From: Clostridium_AT stratigraminis
GTDB taxonomy: Bacteria > Bacillota > Clostridia > Clostridiales > Clostridiaceae
Assembly: GCF_045310675.1 (NCBI RefSeq)
Contig: NZ_JBJHZZ010000003.1
Location: forward strand, 1 to 64,000
Direction: 5' to 3'
DNA: 64,000 bases
The first letter of the stretch is position 1; every line of letters begins with the position of its first letter. This document shows positions 8,675 to 18,074 of the stretch, one piece after another. The notes under the pieces are model-generated. The model was given only the letters and a program-made list of their open reading frames with translations, was not told the origin of the DNA and made no database searches. The position numbers and the translations under genes were made by a program.

Positions 8675-10042
8675 TTAGTAATTTCCTTGAGCATGCATAG
8701 CATCGGCAACTTTTACAAATCCTGCTATATTTGCACCAGCTACTAGATTATAGCCAAATCCATAATCTTCTGAAGCTTTCTTACAATTGTTGTAAATATT
8801 AACCATTATTTGATGTAACTTTTGATCTACTTCTTCAGATGTCCATGCCATTCTCATGCTGTTTTGTGCCATTTCTAATGCTGATGTAGCAACTCCGCCT
8901 GCATTAGCAGCTTTAGAAGGTCCAACAATAACACCATTAGCTTGGAAATATTCAACTGCCTCATTTGTACATGGCATATTAGCTGCTTCGCAAACAAATT
9001 TAACTCCATTTGCTACTATTTGTTTAGCTTGTTCTATTTTAATATCATTTTGAACTGCACATGGTATTATAATATCAGCTTTTACTCCAAATGGTTTTTC
9101 TCCTGGGAAGAACTCAACGCCATATTTATCGGCATAGTCTTTAACTCTTGCACCCTTATTAATATTTAGCATTTCTACCATATAGTCTATCTTTTCTCCA
9201 GTAACTCCGTTTGGATCATATATATATCCATCTGGACCTGATAAGGTAACAACTTTACCACCTAACTGTGCAACCTTTGAGCAAACGCCCCATGCAACAT
9301 TACCAAAACCTGATACAACAACTGTTTTGCCTTCAAAGCTTTCATTTTCATGTTTTAGCATTTCATTGCAATAGTAGGAAACACCAAATCCAGTTGCTTC
9401 AGGTCTAATTAAGCTTCCGCCGTATGTTAATCCTTTACCAGTTAATACACCGTTTTCAAATGAAGCTTTTATTCTTCTATATTGTCCGAATAGGTAACCT
9501 ATTTCTCTTCCACCTACACCGATGTCTCCAGCTGGAACGTCAACATCAGGACCGATATGTCTATATAATTCAGTCATAAAGCTTTGACAGAATCTCATTA
9601 TTTCATTATCAGACTTTCCTCTTGGATCGAAGTCTGATCCTCCCTTACCTCCGCCTATTGGAAGACCAGTTAAGGAGTTCTTTAATATTTGTTCAAAACC
9701 TAAGAATTTAACTATACCTATATAAACTGATGGATGGAATCTTAAACCACCTTTGTAAGGTCCTATAGCTCCATTAAATTGAACTCTGAATCCACGATTA
9801 ACATTAAGCTTTCCTGCATCATCTACCCATGGAACTCTAAACATAATTTGTCTTTCTGGTTCACAGAATCTTTCAAGAAGATTTTCTTGAATGTATTCTG
9901 GATGTTTGTCAAGTACAGGTGCAAGTGAACCTAAAACTTCCTCAACAGTTTGTAAAAATTCTGGTTCGTTAGAATTTCTCTTCTTAACGTTTTCAATAAC
10001 CTGTGCAATGTAGTCTTTAGAGTTTAATTTTTCGTTTGACAT
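8675..10042 (-). CDS. gdhA: Glutamate dehydrogenase, hexameric class I
   Basis: Reversible oxidative deamination of glutamate to 2-oxoglutarate and ammonia. The active-site segments are GPYKGGLRFHPSVY and LPIGGGKGGSDFDPRGKSD, with the catalytic lysines. The nucleotide-binding loop is VVSGFGNVAWG (GxGNxA). The 455-aa size is that of the small hexameric enzymes. In clostridia this enzyme is often NAD-linked; I do not assign cofactor preference. AGGAGG lies 9 nt before ATG, and the gene has its own promoter and terminator. Confidence 0.96.
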   Translation of the reverse strand: MSNEKLNSKDYIAQVIENVKKRNSNEPEFLQTVEEVLGSLAPVLDKHPEYIQENLLERFCEPERQIMFRVPWVDDAGKLNVNRGFRVQFNGAIGPYKGGLRFHPSVYIGIVKFLGFEQILKNSLTGLPIGGGKGGSDFDPRGKSDNEIMRFCQSFMTELYRHIGPDVDVPAGDIGVGGREIGYLFGQYRRIKASFENGVLTGKGLTYGGSLIRPEATGFGVSYYCNEMLKHENESFEGKTVVVSGFGNVAWGVCSKVAQLGGKVVTLSGPDGYIYDPNGVTGEKIDYMVEMLNINKGARVKDYADKYGVEFFPGEKPFGVKADIIIPCAVQNDIKIEQAKQIVANGVKFVCEAANMPCTNEAVEYFQANGVIVGPSKAANAGGVATSALEMAQNSMRMAWTSEEVDQKLHQIMVNIYNNCKKASEDYGFGYNLVAGANIAGFVKVADAMHAQGNY

Positions 10043-10110
10043 TATAAAATACCTCCTAAATGAATGTAATACTGCATTAATAAATGATAAATGAATGTTA
10101 AATTGCTTTC

Positions 10111-10138
10111 TTTATATACTATTCTATACAAATTGCAA
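10111..10138 (-). promoter_or_regulatory. Promoter of gdhA
   Basis: On the minus strand TTGCAA (10133-10138), a 16-nt spacer and TATAAA (10111-10116), about 70 nt before the gdhA start. The leader contains two copies of AAATGAATGT, function unknown. Confidence 0.55.
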
Positions 10139-10177
10139 TATTCCTTCTTTTTTTTGAAAATATATTAAAAAAGAATT

Positions 10178-11074
10178 TTATATACTATTACTTTCTTCTT
10201 TATCAACATAAGAATACACCTGATATTCTTCCCAAATATTTTCTAAGTCATTAAAGGTTTTTGATATTTTTTCTTTTTCCCTTAGTCCTACAGCGATTAT
10301 TAAGGCATTAATAACGCTTAATGGAGCTACTAAAGAGTCTACAAAAGATGCCATATTGCTTTGTGCAATTAAAGTATAATCAGCTTTAGAAGCAAGCGGT
10401 GATAAAAGACTATCTGTAATTGCAACAACCTTTGTTCCTCTGTTGTGAGCAAAGTTTAAAGCTTCTATAGTCCTTGAGGCATATCTAGGGAAACCAATGC
10501 CTATTACTAAGTCATCTTCCGATACATTTAGTATTTGCTCAAATATATCACTTATACCATAACCCACAACCTTAACGTTATCTAATATTAAATTTAAATA
10601 GAAACCAAGAAATTCTGCAATTGCAGTAGAACTTCTAAGTCCGATAATATATATCTTCTTAGCTTTAAAAATATTGTTTACAACTTCTTCGAAGGTTCTA
10701 TTATTTATTTTCTCCAAAGTAGCTCTAATATTTTCCATGTCTGATTTTAAAACACCCTTTAATGCACTTTCTTCACTAACATAGTCATTAGATAATTCGA
10801 TTCTCTGAACAGTTGTTAAACGAGTTTTAATAAGCTCCTGAAGCGCTTTTTGAAGCTTTGGATATCCACTAAATCCAAGTTCATTTGCAAATCTAACCAC
10901 TGTTGATTCACTTACACCAACACTTATGCCTAGTTTTGCTGCTGTCATAAAGGCAGCCTTATCGTAATGTTTCAAAATATATTCTGCAATTAATTTTTGG
11001 CCTTTACTTAACCTAGGAAATTTCATTTGTATGGTTCTCATAAGGTCCTGTTTATTTTCTTCCATTTTATACAT
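10178..11074 (-). CDS. MurR/RpiR family transcriptional regulator
   Basis: The N-terminal HTH_6 domain (about 10-85) has the typical LSKGQKLIAEYILKHYDKAA and recognition helix region VSESTVVRFANELGFSGYPK. The C-terminal SIS sugar-phosphate-binding domain (about 125-265) contains IYIIGLRSSTAIAEFLG and DLVIGIGFPRYASRTIEAL. Such regulators sense phosphosugars; the regulon cannot be read here, and no sugar genes adjoin. Its stop lies upstream of the gdhA promoter. Two ATG starts are possible (11074 or 11065); the second gives better spacing from AAGGAAGG. Confidence 0.9.
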   Translation of the reverse strand: MYKMEENKQDLMRTIQMKFPRLSKGQKLIAEYILKHYDKAAFMTAAKLGISVGVSESTVVRFANELGFSGYPKLQKALQELIKTRLTTVQRIELSNDYVSEESALKGVLKSDMENIRATLEKINNRTFEEVVNNIFKAKKIYIIGLRSSTAIAEFLGFYLNLILDNVKVVGYGISDIFEQILNVSEDDLVIGIGFPRYASRTIEALNFAHNRGTKVVAITDSLLSPLASKADYTLIAQSNMASFVDSLVAPLSVINALIIAVGLREKEKISKTFNDLENIWEEYQVYSYVDKEESNSI

Positions 11075-11224
11075 TCCTTCCTTTAAAAATTACATAAAAG
11101 TGCATGATTTATTTCATTTTAACATCTATTGCAAAATATATCAATACAACTTTCAATTGCTTATTATTTTTCCAATAAATTTTCAATTTCAAGCTTCAGA
11201 TTTTTCAGTAGGCTATATCAAATT

Positions 11225-11773
11225 TTATTTTTGATTTCTTTCAATTATCAATAACATAGGTGCTTTGTTATTTCTATTAATAAAAGTATGCAGCATTACT
11301 CCAAATTCATCTTTAGGAAGTTCATTAGAAAATTGCATAATTTTATCTCTTTCTTTTTCTCCTTCTGCATGTCCAGCATATATTGCTATGCTAATAATTC
11401 CACCAGGCTTTAAAATTTTAAGAGCTTTTTTTAAGCTCTCTACTGTTGATTCAGCCTTGGTTGTTATGTTTTTATTACCACCAGGCAAATACCCTAGGTT
11501 ATATATAACACAATCAACTTTAGCATTTATATGCGTTAATATATTCTCATGTGAATCATTGATAATAATTACATTTTCTTTTTTACGTGGTCCATAACTT
11601 TCTGCAGCTTCTTTTTGAATTTCAAAGCAAAATACTTGATTAAAGATTCTGCTTAGAAAATCTGTATCATATCCATTTCCTAAAGTTGCGTCTATAGCTA
11701 TTTCAAATTCAGAACAATAATTCTTAATAATATTATGTGCTAAATTACTTAAGTCTCCAACATAATTATACAA
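11225..11773 (-). CDS. mnmM: tRNA mnm5s2U-type methyltransferase MnmM (YtqB family)
   Basis: Class I SAM-dependent methyltransferase, 182 aa. The SAM loop is seen as AIDATLGNGYDTDFLS, followed by the acidic strand VFCFEIQKEA and the motif VDCVIYNLGYLPGGNKNI. These match the Bacillus YtqB family, long called putative rRNA methylase and since shown to add the last methyl of mnm5s2U34 in Gram-positives that lack MnmC. The functional assignment is by family. It lies just downstream of the RluB-type pseudouridine synthase, in the same direction. Confidence 0.82.
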   Translation of the reverse strand: MYNYVGDLSNLAHNIIKNYCSEFEIAIDATLGNGYDTDFLSRIFNQVFCFEIQKEAAESYGPRKKENVIIINDSHENILTHINAKVDCVIYNLGYLPGGNKNITTKAESTVESLKKALKILKPGGIISIAIYAGHAEGEKERDKIMQFSNELPKDEFGVMLHTFINRNNKAPMLLIIERNQK

Positions 11774-11825
11774 TGCCTTACTCTCCTTAAATGTTAAGTT
11801 GAATTCATAATAAAAGGTCTACTGT

Positions 11826-12536
11826 TTACAAACTTTTTAAATACTCCACCTCTGAATTACTTAAGTATCTATAGCTTCCAAGCTTTAATTCACCAAGCTT
11901 AATTTTTCCTATTGATATTCTTTTAAGAGAAATAACAGGATGCTTAATGGCTTGGCACATTTTTCTCACTTGCCTGTTTTTACCCTCATGAATAATTATT
12001 TCAGCTATAGAACTAGCCTTATCCCTCTTTATAATTTTAAACTCTGCATCGGCTGTAATATAGCCTCCTATATCTACACCACTGCAGAACCTTTTTATTT
12101 CCTCATTAGTAGGAAGGCCTTGTATTTCTGCTATATAAACCTTCTTAACCTGCTGCCTTGGATGGATAACCTTATTATATACCTCACCGTCATTTGTCAG
12201 TAATATTAAACCTGAGGTATCATAATCTAATCTTCCAATTGGGTATATTCTTTCATTAACTTTAACAAGGTCTAATATAGTTTTTCTTCCTCTTTCATCT
12301 TGTACAGAAGAAATATACTTTATAGGCTTGTTTAATGCTATATACACCTTATTTTCTTCTTTTTTTACCAACTTATTATCTACATATATATTGTCTTTAT
12401 CAGTATCTATCTTATAACCAAGTTCAGTTATTACCTTGTGATTTACTTTAACTCTTCCGGAAAGAATAATTTCCTCACTTTTTCTTCTAGACGCCACTCC
12501 ACTTTCAGCCATAAACTTCTGAAGTCTTTCAAGCAT
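11826..12536 (-). CDS. rluB: rRNA pseudouridine synthase, RsuA/RluB family
   Basis: An N-terminal S4 RNA-binding domain (about 2-48, MLERLQKFMAESGVASRRKSE) is followed by the pseudouridine synthase domain with the catalytic aspartate in IYPIGRLDYDTSGLILLTNDG. The C-terminal motif IIHEGKNRQVRKMCQAI is the RsuA/RluB/E/F signature. It most likely isomerises a uridine in 23S rRNA helix 90 (RluB type), though RsuA-type specificity cannot be excluded. Confidence 0.92.
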   Translation of the reverse strand: MLERLQKFMAESGVASRRKSEEIILSGRVKVNHKVITELGYKIDTDKDNIYVDNKLVKKEENKVYIALNKPIKYISSVQDERGRKTILDLVKVNERIYPIGRLDYDTSGLILLTNDGEVYNKVIHPRQQVKKVYIAEIQGLPTNEEIKRFCSGVDIGGYITADAEFKIIKRDKASSIAEIIIHEGKNRQVRKMCQAIKHPVISLKRISIGKIKLGELKLGSYRYLSNSEVEYLKSL

Positions 12537-12607
12537 AAAATCACCTACTTCACTTCATAATATTCCCTTCAATATTATAGTCTATAAAAACAATATATCC
12601 AATAAAA

Positions 12608-12678
12608 AAATTGACACCTTTCTTTGGAATTAATAAAAGGAGTTATCCTTTTAGGATCCATTAATCTAGTGTCAATTT
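12608..12678 (-). terminator. Terminator of the formate dehydrogenase operon
   Basis: AAATTGACAC pairs with GTGTCAATTT, with inner ATTAAT and AAAAGGA/TCCTTTT pairing. A T7 run follows on the minus strand (A-run 12604-12610). It lies just after the fdhD stop. Confidence 0.85.
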
Positions 12679-12686
12679 CTTTAGCC

Positions 12687-13469
12687 TTAAATTTCTATAA
12701 TTCTTTCCTTATAAGTATATAGGTTCATTCGAAGACCTCTTACAAATCCTATAACTGCAACTCCGGAAGCCTCTGCTATGTTTAATGCTAAATCAGTTGG
12801 TGCAGAGTGAGAAGCTACAATTGGTATTCCAGCTTTTACTGCTTTTACTATTATGTCAGAAGATATTCTCCCCGTAGTCAATAAAAATTTATTACTTATA
12901 TCAATATTACTTACTAACCCTTTCCCTATAACCTTATCTAAGGCATTATGCCTCCCTATATCTTCCGTAAAAATAACAATTTCTTCATCATTGCAAAGAG
13001 CGCAGCTGTGTACCCCTCCTGTTTGTTTAAAAAGTTCTGAACTTTTATTGAATTCCTTCATTAACTTAATTATGCTCTTATAAGAAGCCTTATAATTGCT
13101 ATTTATTATATTATTTAAGCCTAATTCTAGATATTCTACTTGGGTACTAGCATTGCCGCAGCCAGAGGACTTTGCCTTTACTATATCAAAATTAACTTTA
13201 ATTTCTTCCTTTAAAACAACGCAAACCCTATCTTCAAATTTTTCTTCAATGCTTACAATATCATCAGTTGATGTAATTATACCTTCAGAAAAAAGATAGC
13301 CTATGGTAAGTTCCTTTAGTCCACTTGGTGTACACATTAAAACTGTATATAACTCATAATTAATATATATTTTTAGAGGCATTTCACTAACTATAAAGTC
13401 TAAAGTATCCTCATACAAATCATTACTTATCTTTCTAATTTTTATCCCTTTAATAATATCAAGTGCCAT
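12687..13469 (-). CDS. fdhD: Formate dehydrogenase accessory sulfurtransferase FdhD
   Basis: Transfers sulfur from IscS-type desulfurase to the bis-MGD cofactor of formate dehydrogenase, which is needed for its activity. Visible marks are the SSGCGN block, the sulfur-carrying CXXC in GGVHSCALCND, and the following FTEDIGRHNALDKVIGKGL and TTGRISSDIIVKA blocks. At 260 aa it is complete. Its ATG immediately abuts the mobA stop. It is the last gene of the operon that encodes its client enzyme. Confidence 0.96.
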   Translation of the reverse strand: MALDIIKGIKIRKISNDLYEDTLDFIVSEMPLKIYINYELYTVLMCTPSGLKELTIGYLFSEGIITSTDDIVSIEEKFEDRVCVVLKEEIKVNFDIVKAKSSGCGNASTQVEYLELGLNNIINSNYKASYKSIIKLMKEFNKSSELFKQTGGVHSCALCNDEEIVIFTEDIGRHNALDKVIGKGLVSNIDISNKFLLTTGRISSDIIVKAVKAGIPIVASHSAPTDLALNIAEASGVAVIGFVRGLRMNLYTYKERIIEI

Positions 13470-14072
13470 TTATCCCTCCATAAATGAACTTTCAAGAAAC
13501 TCAAGATCTGATTTATAATTTAAATTAGTAAAAATGTTCATGTTCTTAGAATATTTTCTTGCCTTCTCTTCTTTAACATAATGCATATTGCATTTCTTAA
13601 TGACCTGAAAAAGTTTAAAATTATTATTTTTAAGTTCTTTTTCAAAAACAGGAATTATTTCCTTTGAATAAAAGGCGTACAAGGGTTCAATAAGTCCTGA
13701 ATTATAGGAAGCAACCCCATTAAAGCTTTGCTTTTTTAACAGGTCCATCATATATTTTATATAATCTAAATTAATAACAGGCATATCACAAGCTGTTACA
13801 AAAACATACTTACTTTCAGCATGATTTAAAGCTGTATAAATTCCCCCTAAGGGTCCTGAATTTGGTATTATATCTACTACTACCTCATTTCTAATATTTT
13901 TAAATTTATTTTTGTCATTTGATATTAAAATTACATTTTCAAAAACTTTACTTAATTGTTCTGAAATAATTTCTATTAATAATTTACCATTAACTTTTAC
14001 TTCACATTTATCAAAGCCCATTCTGCTGCTTTTTCCGCCACATAAAATAGCTGCTGTTCCAAAGTCCTTCAA
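13470..14072 (-). CDS. mobA: Molybdenum cofactor guanylyltransferase MobA
   Basis: Attaches GMP to molybdopterin to give MGD, the form used by formate dehydrogenase. The N-terminal nucleotidyltransferase signature AAILCGGKSSRMGFDK is intact, as are VVDIIPNSGPLGGIYTAL and the metal-binding VTACDMPVI. It is 200 aa. Its presence next to the formate dehydrogenase fits the bis-MGD requirement. The gene begins 32 nt after the electron-transfer subunit and abuts fdhD. Confidence 0.93.
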   Translation of the reverse strand: MKDFGTAAILCGGKSSRMGFDKCEVKVNGKLLIEIISEQLSKVFENVILISNDKNKFKNIRNEVVVDIIPNSGPLGGIYTALNHAESKYVFVTACDMPVINLDYIKYMMDLLKKQSFNGVASYNSGLIEPLYAFYSKEIIPVFEKELKNNNFKLFQVIKKCNMHYVKEEKARKYSKNMNIFTNLNYKSDLEFLESSFMEG

Positions 14073-14104
14073 AGCTTTGCCTCCTTTATAATAGCTTGCA
14101 TTCT

Positions 14105-16009
14105 CTAAAATTCAGGTGGTAATGTAAGCATTTCCTCATAATTAAAAACAGGTCCATCAATACACATATACTTGCTTCCTACTTTACAGTGCCCACATTT
14201 ACCTATACCACAGCGCATGTGCGTCTCTAGTGAGGTATAAATATCAGTGCCTTTCATGCCTAAATTTATTAAATCCTTAGCCACGGCTTTTATTCTTCTA
14301 GGAGATGCACAGATTATGGATGAAGTATTACTCCAATTGAGTCCTAAATCAGGTAGCAAGTCATTAATATAGCCTACATGAGCCTCTACCTTGTTTGTAG
14401 CATTGCTTAAGGCATAAAGCACCTTAACCCCATCTATATTACTCCAGGAAACTAAGTCTTCTTTGTAAATAAGGTCTTCATAGGACATGGCACTCCCTAT
14501 AATAACAACCTTTCCAAAATCCTTTCTGTTTTCGAGTATCCTTAATATCATGGTTCTTACAGGTGCAAGACCAACACCACTTCCGATTATAATTACATCT
14601 TTGCCTTTAAATAAGTCATAATCAAAACCTTTACCAAAGGGGCCTCTCAAACCTACCTTATCTCCGATTTTCATTTCATGAATGGCATTAGTTACTTTGC
14701 CGGTTTTTTTAATGCAAAAATCAAAATATTCTTTTGAACTTGGAGAAAATGGAATTGAAATTGCAATTTCACCCACTCCAAAAACAGTTATTTCAAAAAA
14801 TTGTCCTGTAAATTTAAAATTCTCATGCAAAGATTTATCTTCATATTGCATAATAAATCTTTTTATATTCTTAGTTTCCTGAATAATATTTGTAATAACA
14901 GCAACTTGGGGAGTATAAACACTTTCGCAGTTATCATCATGTGGAAGCAGATGTTTATCGTCCTCAATTTTTTCTGAAGGTATTTCTATACTGCTTTTTT
15001 CAGCCAAAGTATTGATAATACCAACAATATTTATATTTGCGGGGCAAACATTAATGCACCTTCCACAGCCTGTACAACCCTTCATACTAAACTTTTCTTC
15101 AATATATTTCATTTTATCATATATTCTGTATCTTACCCTTGATACCTTATTTCTTGGATTATGCTCACCAGCGTTTCTAGTAAAAGAATCACTTTGACAG
15201 GAATCCCAGTATCTTACCCTGCACCCGCTGCAGCCATCTATATTTTCTTCAACTACATTAAAGCATGTACAAGTTGGACACATATTTGTACATCCAGTGC
15301 ATCTTACGCAGTCCTTTGAAATTTCTTCCCACAAAGAATCATTAAAGTTTTCTTCTAATATTTTATGAATGTTCTTCTCTGTAAGTTTTAGCTTAAATTT
15401 TTTATTAACTTTATCAAGTAATTCTGCTTTTTTATCATCATAATTTTCATCAGCATTAAAAAATACTTCTGCTCCAAGTTTTATTAATTCTTCTCCCTTA
15501 CTGCTGCCTATTTCTACAATATATATATCATTTATTTCTGTGAAAAGAATATCGTAACCAGAGCTTGCAAACGGCCCAATTCCCATTGATTTACAAAAGC
15601 AATTTTCTCCTACCTCAGTGCAGTTTACAGCAACGAAGTAAGCTGTTTCCCTATTTCTTTCGTAAACTTCATCCTTATAACCTTCTAGAAAGAATTTATC
15701 CATATAGGCAATTCCATAGGCATCACAGGCTCTAATTCCAAAAAATAATCTTTTTCTTATATTACTATTTGAAAAGTTATCCACCAGTATATCTTTACCA
15801 TTAAGCTTCCAACTAAATAATTTCTCCTTTTGTTTAAAAATATATTCTTTTACTGGGAAAGGAAAATTTATATAATCTAAAGTTAACTTATCTCCATCAA
15901 AGGGTAGGAGCATAACTTGTCCTTCTTCATCTTGGGGTGCATATACTTCTAAGGATTTTGACCAAAGTTTTAATAATTTTTTTATATCTATTTTTTTTAC
16001 AGCAAGCAT
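14105..16009 (-). CDS. Fused Fe-S / FAD-NAD(P) electron-transfer subunit (sulfhydrogenase beta-gamma or AsrA-AsrB type)
   Basis: Two proteins usually encoded separately are joined. Residues 1-~340 resemble AsrA/sulfhydrogenase beta: GIRACDAYGIAYMD, C130/C137/C139, then two [4Fe-4S] motifs (C234, C237, C240, C244 and C312, C315, C318, C322). Residues ~360-634 are a ferredoxin-NADP reductase-like module of AsrB/gamma type: FAD region, nucleotide loop IIGSGVGLAPVRTMIL (474-489), and a C-terminal [2Fe-2S] set C600, C605, C608, C616. It directly follows the formate dehydrogenase. I infer that it links formate oxidation to NAD(P) reduction or ferredoxin. A sulfite reductase catalytic gene (asrC) is absent, which argues against a sulfite role. 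Confidence 0.85.
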   Translation of the reverse strand: MLAVKKIDIKKLLKLWSKSLEVYAPQDEEGQVMLLPFDGDKLTLDYINFPFPVKEYIFKQKEKLFSWKLNGKDILVDNFSNSNIRKRLFFGIRACDAYGIAYMDKFFLEGYKDEVYERNRETAYFVAVNCTEVGENCFCKSMGIGPFASSGYDILFTEINDIYIVEIGSSKGEELIKLGAEVFFNADENYDDKKAELLDKVNKKFKLKLTEKNIHKILEENFNDSLWEEISKDCVRCTGCTNMCPTCTCFNVVEENIDGCSGCRVRYWDSCQSDSFTRNAGEHNPRNKVSRVRYRIYDKMKYIEEKFSMKGCTGCGRCINVCPANINIVGIINTLAEKSSIEIPSEKIEDDKHLLPHDDNCESVYTPQVAVITNIIQETKNIKRFIMQYEDKSLHENFKFTGQFFEITVFGVGEIAISIPFSPSSKEYFDFCIKKTGKVTNAIHEMKIGDKVGLRGPFGKGFDYDLFKGKDVIIIGSGVGLAPVRTMILRILENRKDFGKVVIIGSAMSYEDLIYKEDLVSWSNIDGVKVLYALSNATNKVEAHVGYINDLLPDLGLNWSNTSSIICASPRRIKAVAKDLINLGMKGTDIYTSLETHMRCGIGKCGHCKVGSKYMCIDGPVFNYEEMLTLPPEF

Positions 16010-18046
16010 TTATTTCACCTCTTCAATTCTCACAGCACAAACCTTAAATTCCGGAATTTGGACAGTAGGGTCTAAGTTTTTACCAACTAGCTTATTAACA
16101 GCTGACTCATAAAAATGAAAGGGAATAAAAACAACACCTTCCATAATATTTTCAGTAATTCGAACCTCGATAATTATTTCTCCAATTCTAGAAGTTACCC
16201 TTACCTTTTTCCTATTTCTCAGTCCAAGGTTTTCAGCATCTTTAGGATTTACTTCCATAAACCCTATTGGATATTCTCTATCTAAAGCCCATGCCCTCCT
16301 TGTCATTGTGCCAGTATGATAGTGATGAAGTAATCTACCCGTTGTTAAAATATAAGGATACTCCTCAGTAGGAAGCTCACTTGACTGAGCATAATCATTT
16401 ATAGTAAATCTTCCAAGTCCTCTTGAAAACTTGCCTTTATGCAAAAACCTTGTTCCAGGATGATTTATATCAGGGCATGGCCATTGAAGACCTTCCTTTT
16501 CAAGTCTTTCATAGGTAATACCTCCATAACTAGGAACCAAGCTTCTTATTTCTTCCATTATATCTGAAGGTGAGGAATACTCAGCTTTCCCTCCTAAAGC
16601 TCTGATAATTTCACATAGTATTCTCCAGTCCTCTTTACTTTCTCCTATTGGGCTTATTGCTTTTCTAACCCTTTGAACTCTTCTTTCAGTGTTCGTAAAA
16701 GTGCCATCCTTCTCCATAAAGCTAGTACCTGGGAGTACAACATGAGCAAGTTTTGCTGTTTCGGTCATAAAAATATCTGAAACTACTAATAACTCTAAGC
16801 TTTCTAAAGCCTTTTTAACATGATTAATATCTGGATCTGAAAGCATAGGGTTTTCAGCCATAACAAAAAGTGATTTTAAACTTCCATCAATGGCTCCATC
16901 CATCATTTCCCCTATTGTTCTGCCTGTTTTTGAAGCAAAATCCTTTCCCCAAGCAACACTAAATTTATCATGTATTTTTTCATCAATTAATGATTGATAA
17001 CCAGGCAAAACATCAGGAAGAGCTCCCATATCACATGCCCCTTGAACATTATTTTGTCCTCTAAGGGGATTTATTCCTGTAGCTTCTCTTCCTATCTGAC
17101 CGGTTAGTAAAGAAAGATTAGCCAGAGCCCCTACACTTTTAGTACCAGTAATATGCTGTGTTATTCCCATAGCATAAACTATAGAAGCTTTTCCTGCCTT
17201 GGCATACAATCTTGCTATCTTTCTAATAGTTTCTTCAGGAACTCCAGAAATAGCGGCTACCTTCTCAGGTGTATAATCTTTAATAGAAGCCTTAAATTCA
17301 TCAAAGCCTTCAGTTAAATTATTTATAAACTCTTCATTCATTAAATTTTCATTTACTATTACATTTAAAATTCCATTAATAAAAGCTAAATTGCTTCCTG
17401 GAATAATTGGTGCGTAGATATGGGCATATTCTGCTAGTGGTATTTTTCTAGGATCAGCAACTATTAACCTAGCTCCATTATTTTTAACTGCATTTATTAT
17501 TCTCATGCCAATCAAAGGGTGCTGCTCAGTTGTATTAGACCCTATTACAAAAATTACTTCTGCATTTTCTAGCTCATCTATTGAATTTGTCATCGCTCCG
17601 CTTCCAAATGCTGCAGCTAAACTAGCTACTGTTGGACTGTGTCAGAGGCGGGCACAATGATCTATATTATTGCTTTTTATTACTGCACGAGCTAATTTTA
17701 CCATTAAATAATTTTCTTCATTAGTACACCTTGCTGAAGATAACATTCCTATGGCATCAGGCCCTTTTTTTTCAATAATATTTTTATAGGAATTGCTTAT
17801 AAAAGAAATAGCAGTATCCCAAGAAACCTCTTTAAAACTTCCATCTGTTTGTCTAATTAGCGGCATTGTTAATCTATCCTTATGCTTTACAAAGCTGTAG
17901 CCCTGCCATCCTTTAACGCAAAGTTTACCTTTGCTCACTGGATGATCATTCTTTGGTGTTACTCCAATTATCTCATTATCATCAACGTTTAAATAAAAAT
18001 TACAACCGCAGCCGCAATAACCACATGTAGTAAGGACCTTCTTCAT
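16010..18046 (-). CDS. fdhF: Formate dehydrogenase alpha subunit, selenocysteine-containing (FdhF/FDH-H type)
   Basis: One gene interrupted by an in-frame TGA at 17642-17644, which ordinary translation splits in two. Read through, the codon sits in CARL-U-HSPTV, the active-site context of Sec-dependent formate dehydrogenases, at residue 135 followed by H136. The [4Fe-4S] ligands are C8, C11, C15, C43. Later blocks GINPLRGQNNVQGACDMGALP and the C-terminal molydopterin dinucleotide-binding domain (TTGRLLHHYHTGTMTRR) are intact. Read-through length is 678 aa, without the extra N-terminal ferredoxin domains of NAD-linked long forms. Start: the ATG at 18046 lies 8 nt after GGGGGT; the upstream ATG at 18070 lacks this spacing. 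It oxidises formate or reduces CO2 using Mo- or W-bis-MGD. Confidence 0.95.
17603..17644 (-). promoter_or_regulatory. Selenocysteine UGA codon and SECIS-like hairpin
   Basis: Starting 5 nt after the UGA, the minus-strand mRNA can fold as TCCAA/TTGGA, an internal loop, then GTAGCT/AGCTGC with apical loop AGTTT that contains the G-U expected for SelB recognition. Position and size match bacterial SECIS elements within the coding sequence. The selA/B/C/D genes are not in this window. Confidence 0.8.
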
Positions 18047-18074
18047 TTCACTTACCCCCAAATAAATCATTCAA

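Noticed and set aside
14105..16009. Assimilatory or anaerobic sulfite reductase operon
   Set aside because: Only AsrA/AsrB-like modules are present; no siroheme-binding AsrC is encoded, and the surrounding genes all serve formate dehydrogenase.
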